A stretch of DNA of 64,000 bases from Corydoras sp. C115 (Eukaryota; Chordata; Actinopteri; Siluriformes; Callichthyidae). The position numbers and the translations under genes are program-made. Of the stretch, positions 34,820 through 43,391 are shown one piece after another; the stretch's first letter is position 1; every line of letters begins with the position of its first letter. The stretch lies in NCBI GenBank assembly GCA_019802505.1, contig JAFMOC010000199.1, positions 310,001 to 374,000 on the forward strand, written 5' to 3'. The notes beneath the pieces were generated by a model. That model searched no databases and was not told the origin of the DNA. It worked only from the letters and a program-made list of their open reading frames with translations.

Positions 34820-34891
<72 letters not shown>

Positions 34892-35701
34892 TATAAAATA
34901 TGTAATAATAATAATATATAATTAGGAGTATATATATATATATATATATATTAATAATCGGCACTCCCGCGGCACGCTGGGAGTTCCGCACAAAACGTCC
35001 CGACCGAGGTTCGAACCGGCGGCCTGTGACGTACGAGCCACCGAACCAACCCGATGCGCCACCTAGGCTTAACGGAAGAGGGCGCGAGGCACGTTCTAGC
35101 CCCTATGGCAGCCGAGCGGTAGAAAGAAACCGAAACTCAAAAACCTCCGCTAAAGCGAGGCGCGCATATCGCGCTAAACCAAAAGAAATAAATAAACTAA
35201 AGAGCAGCTGAAAACCCGAACCGAACCAACGCGGGTGTGACGTCACCGAGTGACGCACACACGTCTTCCCTGATCCCCTACTCTGAACCCGAACGCTGTG
35301 CTCTCAAGCACCCTGCCGCCTCCGCGGATGAGCGGCGTTCGATCGGACGCGTTATATGCACACAATAATAATGTACACACAGGGTAGAAGTAATTGTGAT
35401 ATTGCCCCAGGGCGTACCCCGGCAACCAATATCATAGGACAGTGGGAATATAATGTAAGAAGAAGGCCCACTGTTAATTCAACGTTGGGAATAACTCCAA
35501 CGACCACACCCTGCGCGTGAAAAAGGCGACGGCGTGGCGAGGAAGCGCCGCCACAGGCCGTGTTAAATAAGGACGCTAGCAGCTGGGTCTCGTCAGACCT
35601 GATTGCCGCTGTGCCTCCTGGGAGTTGGAGTCTTACTCCTGACGCGGCGAGATGGCGGCGTGCATCTCTGTCGCCCCCCTGTGGCGACATGGCCTGTCAC
35701 A
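34718..35701 (-). repeat. Gypsy 5' LTR (984 bp)
   Basis: Near-identical to 29572-30541. Differences are mostly microsatellite length ((AT)n at 34829-34888 is about 60 bases here against about 10 there), a 31-base block present only in the other LTR near 30028-30058, and scattered CpG-to-TpG changes. It contains a tRNA-like SINE at 34926-35072. Confidence 0.92.
34926..35072 (-). mobile_element. tRNA-like SINE inside the gypsy 5' LTR
   Basis: On the minus strand there is an A box (TGGCGCATCGG, 35061-35051), 33 bases, then a B box (GGTTCGAACCT, 35017-35007), the spacing of a tRNA promoter. A 50-base body and a (TA)n tail at 34928-34953 follow. The order head, body and simple-repeat tail is that of a tRNA-derived SINE. 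It has no V domain, so it is a different family from the V-SINEs here. No target duplication could be defined. Confidence 0.55.
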
Positions 35702-35816
35702 CCTAGCCCAGTATTTTGGTTCAAATCTGTGGCGGCAAAATCAGTGGAGTCCTTTGTTTGTCTTTCGCCCATATTGGGACTCTCATTATGTATATGAAAT
35801 TAAAAATTTCGGACAT
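35702..35816 (-). mobile_element. Deleted LTR element inside L1, right part
   Basis: This completes the interrupted 5' LTR. CCTAGCCCAGTATTTTGGTT matches 29068-29087 in the other LTR of the same element, and it ends at TGTCCGAAATTTTTAATT on the minus strand. The five bases CCTAG at its start pair with CCAAG at 29567-29571 as the gypsy target duplication, with one mismatch. Confidence 0.75.
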
Positions 35817-36312
35817 ACTCCAACTATCCTGATGTTATTGCGCTGTGATCTAGACTCTAAATCCTCACATTTATTTTCTAGCTTGGTTACACAGTCTGTG
35901 AGGTACTTAATTGCAGTTTTCATTTCAGTTACCTCATCAGAGCACACAGTGAGTGCGTGCCCCATCTCCCCGACTGTACATTTTAGTTTGGTCATGGTGA
36001 CGTCAGTAGCAGCTTTATCGTTCGCCAGCTGTCTTCACCGCCTGCAAGTCAAGCTTGATAGTCGATAAAGTCTCATTAAGAGCATCCTGAAGTTCCTTTT
36101 TACAGATTTCAGCAATGTGATTCCTCAACGAGGCCAGTATCTCCAGCTTGAGGGCAGTGGTATCAGGAATGGCCTGCGCTGGCTTTGGCCGACGCTGGAG
36201 GACCATCTGGACCCGTGGTCGAAGTTTGCAAACAGGGCCATAAATGTGTCTGAATGGTGCTATGGGTTTTGTAGATCTTCCTAGCCATTTCACAAAGTCC
36301 AAAATAACAGTT
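35817..36312 (-). pseudogene. L1 ORF1, N-terminal half of the split copy
   Basis: On the minus strand a frame begins at 36302. It has KLEILASLRNHIAEICKKEL and LNETLSTIKLDLQAVK, then after a frameshift MKTAIKYLTDCVTKLENKCE and DLESRSQRNNIRIVGV, the coiled coil and start of the RNA-binding domain. It stops at RIVGV where an LTR element is inserted. ORF1 resumes at 28784 with about 40-50 residues missing between. Confidence 0.82.
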
Positions 36313-36629
36313 CCAAATTAAAATCACTGCAGAGTAACTTAAGGCTACAGTTGTTACAAAAAAGCGCAAATAAATTATAATTATATTTGAAATTGGCAGG
36401 AGCGTCTAAACTCACGTCCTACTCCATTAAAGCTCAGCAGCGCCCTCATCAATGTAGATTTCTAAAAGAAATCTAGTGTTCATACATTGTTCTCTAATTT
36501 TGATCTCAAGTGTACACAAACAAATTTTTGAAATAGTTGATCATTTATCATGATGGAATGCTTTCCAACACAAGATATTTTTTATTTTAAAATTAGTTTC
36601 TGAATGTTATTGGATCTTGATACACTCAC

Positions 36630-36932
36630 CAGGTTTGTGTGCTTTCGGCATTGCCATGTTTGTGACCTGGCTGGCATCCTGTGGTTTGGGTGGAGAAGCA
36701 GTGAAGCGGCAGATTCCTGACTCAGATGGTGTGCTGGATGTCATGCTGTCTGTATAATCATTGGTGCCAGCTGTCATCTGTTCAGAGGATGTGTCAGAGA
36801 TGAAACACTCAGTGATGGTAAACTTGGCATGGCGAAGCTGCTCTTCCATCTTGGCATGCTCATAAGCACGAGCAAGTTCTTCATAAGTGGAGGAAGCACT
36901 CTCTGTAGATACCATGCTACTTCTGGCACGGT
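36630..36932 (-). CDS. dscam: dscam exon: cytoplasmic tail, YEELARAYEHAK segment
   Basis: The exon is 303 nt and is the most conserved part seen here: DRARSSMVSTESASSTYEEL, then ARAYEHAKMEEQLRHAKF, TECFISDTSSEQMTAGTN, TPSESGICRFTASPPKPQD and MPKAHKPG. Serine-rich and proline-rich stretches (SPPKP) suit a signalling scaffold. The acceptor is TTTATTTAG and the donor is G|GTGAGT. The next exon is 14 kb away, across nested L1, LTR and gypsy insertions. Confidence 0.95.
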
Positions 36933-37263
36933 CTAAATAAAAAATAGACATCATTATTAAATTGTTCAGAACTGGTGGCTGTTACAAGCAAGCTTATGAA
37001 AGCGGTGCTCATTTGAGTAAGCCTCGCTTGAGTCCAACATTTCATTTCCGTCTAGATCCGAATTACTGATGCAACCTATTCCAGCAAATTCAAGTCAGGA
37101 GTTTGTAATTCATGTTCATGTGCATGTACACATTATTTAAACTGCCTCAGTAAAATTTGTTTTCGAAATGACAATATAAATTTAGAAAGATCCAAAGCAA
37201 TAGGCTGTTTTTGTTTCTCCTGCTGAACAGATTTACTTATACATGTTTATAATTAGGGACATA
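36933..37263 (-). other. dscam intron, unassigned
   Basis: Unique-looking intron sequence beside the conserved exon. Nothing recognised. Confidence 0.5.
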
Positions 37264-37382
37264 TGCCCAGCAATAGATTGGCACCCTGGGCGTCCTGGGT
37301 GAGTCTGTCCAGCGCCCGAAAAGTTCTCCCCTGGATGGGCATGGGGAACCCCCCGCGACCCCCCGCGAAGATAATGAATGAA

Positions 37383-37385
<3 letters not shown>
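37264..37385 (+). mobile_element. V-SINE 3' fragment
   Basis: Matches the 3' third of the V-SINE: TGCCCAGCAATAGATTGGCA, CCTGGATGGGCATGGGGAAC and GATAATGAATGAATGAAT. The head and V domain are missing. Confidence 0.8.

Positions 37386-37442
<57 letters not shown>
37386..37442. repeat. (AT)n microsatellite on the SINE tail
   Basis: A 57-base uninterrupted AT run growing directly from the SINE's (GAAT)n tail. Confidence 0.95.
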
Positions 37443-37443
<1 letters not shown>

Positions 37444-37715
37444 TTTATAATGAAGACATAATTACAAGAAACGGCAACACCAGCTTGGCACCAACTTATA
37501 AAGCAAATCCAAGACTAGGAAAATTTTTTAACTGACAGTTTGTTATGGTACTATATGGTCCAGGTAATTGTTGCACTCAAAAACCAGGCAGCGGGTAGCA
37601 TGTACAGAATTTTTCTTATACAGCACATAAAAACACACGGCAGCAAACAAAAGTATCTGTACTTAATTTGAGGCTCTCTCACAGAGGAGAGAGCAGGGCA
37701 TATATAACACAAAAC

Positions 37716-37905
37716 AGTTCAAATAAGTTCAAGTAATCTATAGTGCTTTTTAAAATAGTACATTGTCATAAAGCAGCTTTACAGTGTTATAAGCCTTTGA
37801 ACCCCAAAAGAGCAAGCCGAAGTGGCAATGACAAGGAAAAAACTCCCTGTTATGTTGTTATTTTAAGGTCCTTGGGAGGACCAAGTCTCAGTGGGGGACT
37901 CCCAA
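37716..37905 (-). repeat. LINE-tail interspersed repeat, copy 1
   Basis: Shares AGTACATTGTC(A)TAAAGCAGC, CCCCAAAAGAGCAAGCCGAA and CCTTGGGAGGACCAAG with copies at 59625, 60158 and 60709. The family end AGCGCTATATAAATAA, best seen at 59780, resembles 3' tails of fish L2/Maui-type LINEs and their SINEs. Confidence 0.65.
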
Positions 37906-38485
37906 GGACAATAATTCAAATGCGGCACTATATTGAATAAATAAATGACATGTTGCAATAATGTTTGAGTGCCTATATTGGCTCAAACAGATCTCGTTTT
38001 TGTATCTGACACATCCACACAAAGCCCCAGAAACCTAGAGGAGTATGACGACCAATCTTTGTGCTCAGAGCAAGTGTCAACGATAATGAGATCTGAAACT
38101 AGGTGTAAATAAAACCACTGTTATATTCACATGTGGCTATAATGTTGGCTGAAACAGATTGACACATTGTCACATTATAGCCGCCAAGTTTATAGTGTAT
38201 TAATGAATCTGAACATACTTGGTACAGTACAATTAATGGGTGCTGTGATTAAACATTACTACTCTAATAGTCAAATTTTGATGCCGATAAAGTTAGGGCA
38301 TTTCCATAAAATGACCCTTTTAAATACTACTTTGAATAATTTAATGAGACCACTGCTTTTTTTTATAAGATAAGGAAAATATTTAGAAAATCACGCTCAC
38401 CACTATTCCAGTAGAATTGGTTTCAAATGTACCTTATAACCTCTGTAATGGATCATTCAAAAATTGTACATCAGCTGAAATTAAT
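37906..38485 (-). other. dscam intron, unassigned
   Basis: AT-rich; no gene or recognised repeat. It ends at the TTAAT target site of the LTR element at 38486. Confidence 0.5.
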
Positions 38486-38809
38486 AGTCAGGTTGGGAGT
38501 GCTAGGCCACTCCCCCCTATCTTCCTAGTTTCGGACTACACTTAAGGTGCGAATGCACCCTGAGTCAGCAGGCCAGCATTGTGTGTGTGTATACGTATTT
38601 ATGTATACATGGATGTTACGTCGGGTGTCTCGCTACTTTGGTTGCTTTTTGTTATAGTTTGCTCCCGGCACGTCGCGCTGTGCCTTCAGCGGCATTCCCG
38701 CTGTTTTCAGCAATAAATTTCCTCTTCGTTTGCTTACCTGGTCGCCTGGCTCACTTCACCGCACCGCGCTGCGCCGCCATCGGACGGACTGCGCCGCCCG
38801 ATCGTAACA
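38486..38809 (+). repeat. 5' LTR of the non-autonomous element
   Basis: 324 bp. Compared with the 3' LTR it lacks about 85 bases near 38530 and has gained a GT/AT-rich insert near 38580-38612, so the pair has diverged by indels as well as point changes. Confidence 0.88.
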
Positions 38810-38812
38810 GAA

Positions 38813-38860
38813 ATGCTGGCCTCCCCACCCCACGAAGTCCAGGAATTCCCGGCTGGGTAA
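38813..38860 (+). CDS. Short leader ORF at the LTR/interior junction
   Basis: An ATG three bases after the 5' LTR opens 15 codons, MLASPPHEVQEFPAG, ending at TAA. The stop overlaps a donor-like CTGG|GTAAGC, and a pyrimidine-rich stretch ending TCTGTCCCAG lies at about 38930. So a small intron could join this leader to downstream repeats. It is in the position of gag in the autonomous gypsies, but with no similarity. Speculative. Confidence 0.3.
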   Translation: MLASPPHEVQEFPAG

Positions 38861-38939
38861 GCGCCTCTATTTTTTCTTTGTTGTGGTTCCCGCTGTCGCG
38901 TATCCCATCTCGCGTTCTGTCCCAGCAGTTGGGTTTGTT

Positions 38940-39332
38940 AGCCGCAGCATTCGGCTACTGTAGCCCGGCGCTAGCCCCACTAATAGCCATCGCTTTGGCT
39001 GCAGCATTGGCTGCACTAGCTCGGCGCTAGCCTCGCCAGTAGTCACTTCTTCGGCTGCAGCATCCCGGCTACTTTAGCCCAGCGCTAGCCCCGCCATTAG
39101 CCGCATATTTTTGGCTGCAGCACCGGCTGTATTAACTCGGCGCTAGCCCGGCCATTAGCCGCATTTTACGGCTGCAGCATTGGCTGCATTAATTCGGCGC
39201 TAGCCCCGCCATTAGCCTAGTCCCCGGCTGCAGCATCCCGGCTATTTTAGCCCGGCGCTAGCCCCGCCAATAGCCGTTCCCCCGGCTGCAGCAATCGACT
39301 ACTTTAGCTTGACGCTAGCCCTGCCATCTAGT
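38940..39332 (+). repeat. Seven-unit GC-rich tandem repeat
   Basis: About 55-60 bases per unit, each with GGCTGCAGCA, TTAGCCCGGCGCTAGCC or a variant, and CCGCCATTAGCCGC. Seven copies of GCGCTAGCC/ACGCTAGCC can be counted. Units are diverged. No coding is suggested here. Confidence 0.85.
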
Positions 39333-39723
39333 TTTTGCTGCAGTATGGCGAGATCATGCTCCGTGAGCAATTCCTCGCTGCCAGTAGTCTGCCTCACAGA
39401 CGCCGGACCAGGATTCCGCCCTGCGAGCTGCCCTGTGCTGGCAGCGAGCCTCTGCGCGAGCCGCAGCGTGAGCCACCCGGACCCGCCGATCACCCGCTCC
39501 GCGAGCTATTCCTTGCCGCCAGGAGTCCGCCTCGCAAACACCGGACCGAGGTTCCGCCCTGCGAGCTCCCCCGCGCAGTCAGCGAACCGCTGCGCGAGCC
39601 GCGGCACAGTTTGCGGGTTGGGACGTTGTCCTGCGTCCCGCTGCGCACCGATCGCGAGCCTCCGCAGGCAGTCAGCGAGCCACTGCATGCCGTCTGCGAG
39701 CTGCTCCGCCCGGCTATTGAGCC

Positions 39724-41205
39724 GTGTCGCGCCGCCGCTCGCCGTTCGCCGTCAGCGAGAGCAGGTCGTCCCGCTCCGCCGGTAATCCGCCCCGTAAGCA
39801 GCCACGCACCGTCAGTGTTCCGCCGCGTCCCACGAGCGTTTCCTCGCTCGACATCCGTAAGCAGTCGTTCCGCCGCTGGTCGTCGGTAGGCCGCTCCGCG
39901 AGCCGTCCCGCTCAGACTGTGGTCCGTCCTGGGAGTCGCCGCGCGTCACGAGCTTTCCGCCGCTCTCCGTCGGCGATCCGCCGCACTCTGTTGGCGCTCC
40001 GCCGCGCTCCGTCGGCGATCCACCGTGCTCCGTCGGCGATCCGCCCCCTGATTCGTACCCTGCCGTCAGCGATCCACGCCGCATCTCGCAGGGTTCGAGG
40101 CATCGAGCCAGGCAACGGTTGCTGGCCTGTGTCGGTCGCGTCCAGTCCCGAGCCGTCCGGGTTCCGTTTAGGGTGCGTTCGGTGCTCGGTTCCCGCCTCG
40201 TTAGACCAGGACTGTATTGTATGCGGTGGTGCTGTGGTACTGGTTCTCTCCTTCTGTGTCCAGGTGGCGGAGAGGAGGGAGACTGGGAGTCTAGGCGTGG
40301 TGACCAGCGCATCACCTAGGGTGCAGTCCAGTGGTCCGAGGAGGAGGCTTGGGCCGCCGGTCCCTGAGCCCGCGTTAGTCCCTCCGGTCCCTGAGCCCAC
40401 GTTAGTCCCTCCGGTCCCTGAGCCTGCGTTAGTCCCTCCGGTCCCTGAGCCCGCGTTAGTCCCTCTGGTCCCTGAGCCCACGTTACTCCCTCCGGTCCCT
40501 GAGCCCGTGTTGTGCTCTCCCGCACCGGAGTCCGCGTTGTGCTCTCCCGCACCGGAGTCCGCGTGGTGTTCTCCCGCACCGGAGTCCACGTTGTGCTCTC
40601 CCGCACCGGAGTCCGCGTTGTGCTCTCCTGCACCGGAGTCCGCGTTGTGCTCTCCTGCGCCTGGGTCCGCAGGTATCACCATCAAAGTGTTCCGTCGCCC
40701 TCGCGCTCGCAAAGGGTCTCGCCGCCCACGCGCACTCAAAGGATTGCGCCATCCTCGCGCTCACAAAGGGTTACGGCGTTCCCATACCCTCAAAGGGTCA
40801 CGTCCCTATCGTGCTCACAAAGGGTCGCGCCCCTCTCACACTCTCAAAGGGTCGGGTCCCTCTCGCGCTCGGTGCTCCCGTATCCTCAAAGGGTCACGTC
40901 GCCCACATGCTCACAAAGGGTTACGGCGTCCCCTTAACCTCAAGGGGTCACGTCACCATCAGGCTCACAAAGGGCCATGGCGCCGCCGTACTCACAAGGG
41001 GTTGCTTGTCCCCACAGCCTCAAGAGGTCACGTCACCCTCGCGCCCTCAAGGGGTCACGTCGTCTCTGCTTCCACAAAGGGGTCACGTAGCCCTCGCACT
41101 CGTCGAGGGTCACGATGCCCCCACGTCCTCAAAGGGTCACGTTGCCCTCGTGCTCACAAGGGGTCACGACGCCCTCGCCCTCACAAGGCGCCGCTGCGCT
41201 CATAA
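39724..41205 (+). CDS. 493-codon open frame of nonapeptide repeats
   Basis: I recognise no family. The first 200 residues are Arg/Ser/Pro-rich. Then come six units of PVPEPALVP (27 bp, from 40359), five and a half of APESALCSP (27 bp, to about 40670), then about eighteen of a basic unit RPRAHKGSR (27 bp, to about 41215). The three blocks share the 27-base period, suggesting descent from one repeat. Stops are avoided for 1.48 kb on this strand, but GC-rich 27-bp repeats give open frames easily and the antisense is also partly open. It is inside the LTR element and in its transcriptional sense. If translated, the product would be a low-complexity, positively charged protein. Confidence 0.35.
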   Translation: MSRRRSPFAVSESRSSRSAGNPPRKQPRTVSVPPRPTSVSSLDIRKQSFRRWSSVGRSASRPAQTVVRPGSRRASRAFRRSPSAIRRTLLALRRAPSAIHRAPSAIRPLIRTLPSAIHAASRRVRGIEPGNGCWPVSVASSPEPSGFRLGCVRCSVPASLDQDCIVCGGAVVLVLSFCVQVAERRETGSLGVVTSASPRVQSSGPRRRLGPPVPEPALVPPVPEPTLVPPVPEPALVPPVPEPALVPLVPEPTLLPPVPEPVLCSPAPESALCSPAPESAWCSPAPESTLCSPAPESALCSPAPESALCSPAPGSAGITIKVFRRPRARKGSRRPRALKGLRHPRAHKGLRRSHTLKGSRPYRAHKGSRPSHTLKGSGPSRARCSRILKGSRRPHAHKGLRRPLNLKGSRHHQAHKGPWRRRTHKGLLVPTASRGHVTLAPSRGHVVSASTKGSRSPRTRRGSRCPHVLKGSRCPRAHKGSRRPRPHKAPLRS

Positions 41206-41384
41206 AGAGTCATGTCGCTCCCGCACACTCTAGGGGTCTCACCGCCATCCTTGGGCGTTTAGGGCTCTGTTAGTCCGCGCCGACTTCGCGCCGTCCTCGG
41301 GCCTCGCGTCCCAACAGGGACCCGAGGGGCTGTTATTTTTTTCCCCTTTCTTTTTTCCCCCCCGGTAGTTTTGGGGGGGCGATA

Positions 41385-41761
41385 TGTCAGGTTGGTAGTG
41401 CTAGGCCACTCCCCCCTGTCTTCCTATATTCGGGTTTTTGCCGTTTAGGGCTCCCGTAGGTAGGGCACATCCCCTTGAGCTGGGCTTGGGTCCTACCTGA
41501 TCACATGTGGCCTGCTGACTACACTCAAGGTGCGCATGCGCCCTGAGTCAGCAGGCCAGCATTGTGTCTCACTACGTTACGTCGGGTACGCTACTTTGGT
41601 TCCTTTTTGGCCCGGCACGTCCTGCTGTGCCTTCAGCGGCGTTCCCGCTGTTTTCAGCAATAAATTTCCTCTTTGTTTGCTTACCTTGTCACCTGGCTCG
41701 CTTCTTGGAACCACACCGCACTGCGCCGCCATCGGACGGACTGCTCTGCCCGATCGTAACA
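41385..41761 (+). repeat. 3' LTR of the non-autonomous element
   Basis: 377 bp, TGTCAGGTTGG...GATCGTAACA, sharing GCGCCCTGAGTCAGCAGGCC-type, CTGTGCCTTCAGCGGC and GCCGCCATCGGACGGACTGC blocks with the 5' LTR. Confidence 0.9.
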
Positions 41762-41766
41762 TTAAT

Positions 41767-42660
41767 GTACAATATCAAAAAATTGAATCCGCTGTAATAA
41801 CTGTAACTTAATTACAAAACAAGGTGATAATCATTTAAAAAAAACTGTCTCTTGATTACTTTTAGTTCTCTAGTGTAGGAAATCCCACAAATGACCCATA
41901 CATACCAAATATCACTAACCCATACATACAAAGAGCACTTAGTTAGCCCAATGTAGTATACCCAATGCAATTGTATCACAGATGATGGTCAAAATAAGAA
42001 AAAGCTATTTAACAGACAAGCAAAAGACACTGCTTTTTAATCAGCTCAGCAACATTTTACAGAGAAGTGGCTGAACCATTAAACCATTTTTAATTAGAGG
42101 GCTTAAAAAAGCCCTCCATTGTTATTCTTGATATTCTTATTAGAGGGCTTGAAAAAGCGTTATGTAGGTAATTAAGACATGACCTGTGCTATTTATTTTT
42201 GTAGTTTGTGATATTTATATTTTTTAATAAATTTAAGCTTTAAGAGAAAAATATCCCAATAGGAAATTATTACGGCTGATTTTCAAACTGCTGTAACTCG
42301 TCCATATTTTGTGCTAAGGCCACAAAACTCCAGAGGCTTGGACCCAGGGTAAATATAGAAAAAATTACAAACAGATTGCACTTTTCGCTCACTTTTTATT
42401 CCACTTTGAATTTCACTCTATTCATTTCTATGCTGAAGCACCGTGATTTTATGAGATTTTACTATAATATTTTAGTGAGTTATTAATGTTTATTTGGAGT
42501 GTGGAAATAGGCAGAAAATCGGCTTTCTCTGCATACAGAGTGATTGTAAGGGGGGCTTTCTCTGAGACAAGCATGCTCACACACACACACCCAACATCCA
42601 ATCAGAATTAGGGGCGTGGCCACATGACATCAAAGGAGCAGTCTGGTGTGTATTTCAGCT
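41767..42660 (-). other. dscam intron with a GAGGGCTT hairpin
   Basis: AT-rich. Near 42096-42118, GAGGGCTTAAAAAAGCCCTC forms a perfect hairpin and a second TTAGAGGGCTTGAAAAAGC follows about 40 bases later, hinting at terminal repeats of an unknown DNA element. No coding. Confidence 0.35.
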
Positions 42661-43391
42661 CACACAGTTCACAGAAGCTATGGAGCATCGGGGCAACTTC
42701 TACTTTATACCAGAGTGAGTGATGTATGTTCTCCTAGTGTGAGAGTGTTGTCTCTTTTCAGAGTGAGTGAGCGTTTTCCCAATATAAGTACTGTGTCTGT
42801 TTCCAGCGTATGTAAATTTAAGTGTTTCCTCAGAGTTTTGGAAACTGTGAGCTAACCTAGCATGCGTGAAGCTGAATGCGAACCTGGTGTGAGTGATGCT
42901 GTGTGCCAAGCCAGTGTGTATAAAGCTGTGAGGGAAACCATCCTCTGCTTGGCTAAGTGCGAACCTGACAAGATAGCTATTAAGTGGGAGTTAGAGCTCA
43001 TTGTTTGCTCTTTGGGTTCCTTACTGCACATTTCTAGCACTTTCAGGTTATTTAAGCACATCTTTAGCACAGCCTGATTTTCAGAGTGTATTCCCACTGC
43101 TGTCTGCTAGGTACAACTCATCCCTGGCATGCTCAGCAATGATCTCTATGATTTCAAAATGTGGCTTCCACAGTGACAAACCAAACCAGAGAACAGATTT
43201 AGTGACACCAAAGTACATATTTTACATCACCAAAGCAAATGAGAATATGGCTTCTACGCTGCCAAGGTAAAGCTTTCATGGCTCCAAACAGGAGCATGGG
43301 CTCCAGACCACCTAGCCAAAATTTGGCATTCATGTTGCCTAGCCAGAGTACAGTCAAGCCAGAGTTTGGACTTCATGCCGCCAAGCCAGAA
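42661..43391 (+). repeat. Degenerate repetitive stretch, unclassified
   Basis: Loose repeats of CAGAGTGAGTGA / GGTGTGAGTGATG, then of GCCAAGCCAGAG / CCTAGCCAGAGT, with periods too irregular to state. It ends where the L2 3' tail begins. It may be the eroded interior of another repeat-rich element. Confidence 0.3.

Larger units (their letters stand above)
29572..35701 (-). mobile_element. Ty3/gypsy chromodomain retrotransposon, nearly complete
   Basis: A 6.1-kb element. LTRs are 34718-35701 (5') and 29572-30541 (3'), with sense termini TGT(C/G)ACAGG...ATCGTAACA. The polypurine tract AGAGGGGGGGGTAC lies at 30542-30555 and the flanking duplication is CC(A/T)AG. The interior has gag, protease, RT, RNase H, integrase and a chromodomain in the Ty3/gypsy order, with a handful of inactivating lesions. 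There is no env, so this is a retrotransposon and not a retrovirus. It is antisense-neutral to dscam, sharing its transcription direction. Confidence 0.93.
38486..41761 (+). mobile_element. Non-autonomous LTR retrotransposon with repeat-coding interior
   Basis: A 3.3-kb element. LTRs are 38486-38809 and 41385-41761, and the perfect 5-bp duplication TTAAT lies at 38481-38485 and 41762-41766. A polypurine tract (GGGGGGGCGATA, 41373-41384) precedes the 3' LTR. Both LTRs contain AGCAATAAATTTCC. The LTRs begin TGTCAGGTTGG (AGTCAGG in the 5' copy, one change) and end ATCGTAACA. The 2.6-kb interior has no protease, RT, RNase H or integrase. Instead it is GC-rich and built of tandem repeats. The terminal bases match those of the gypsy at 29572-35701, a plausible helper family. 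Confidence 0.9.

Noticed and set aside
29572..35701. Endogenous retrovirus
   Set aside because: The pol order and chromodomain are Ty3/gypsy and there is no env-like frame between integrase and the 3' LTR.
38940..41220. CRISPR-like spaced repeats
   Set aside because: The units are directly adjacent tandem repeats without unique spacers, inside a vertebrate LTR element.
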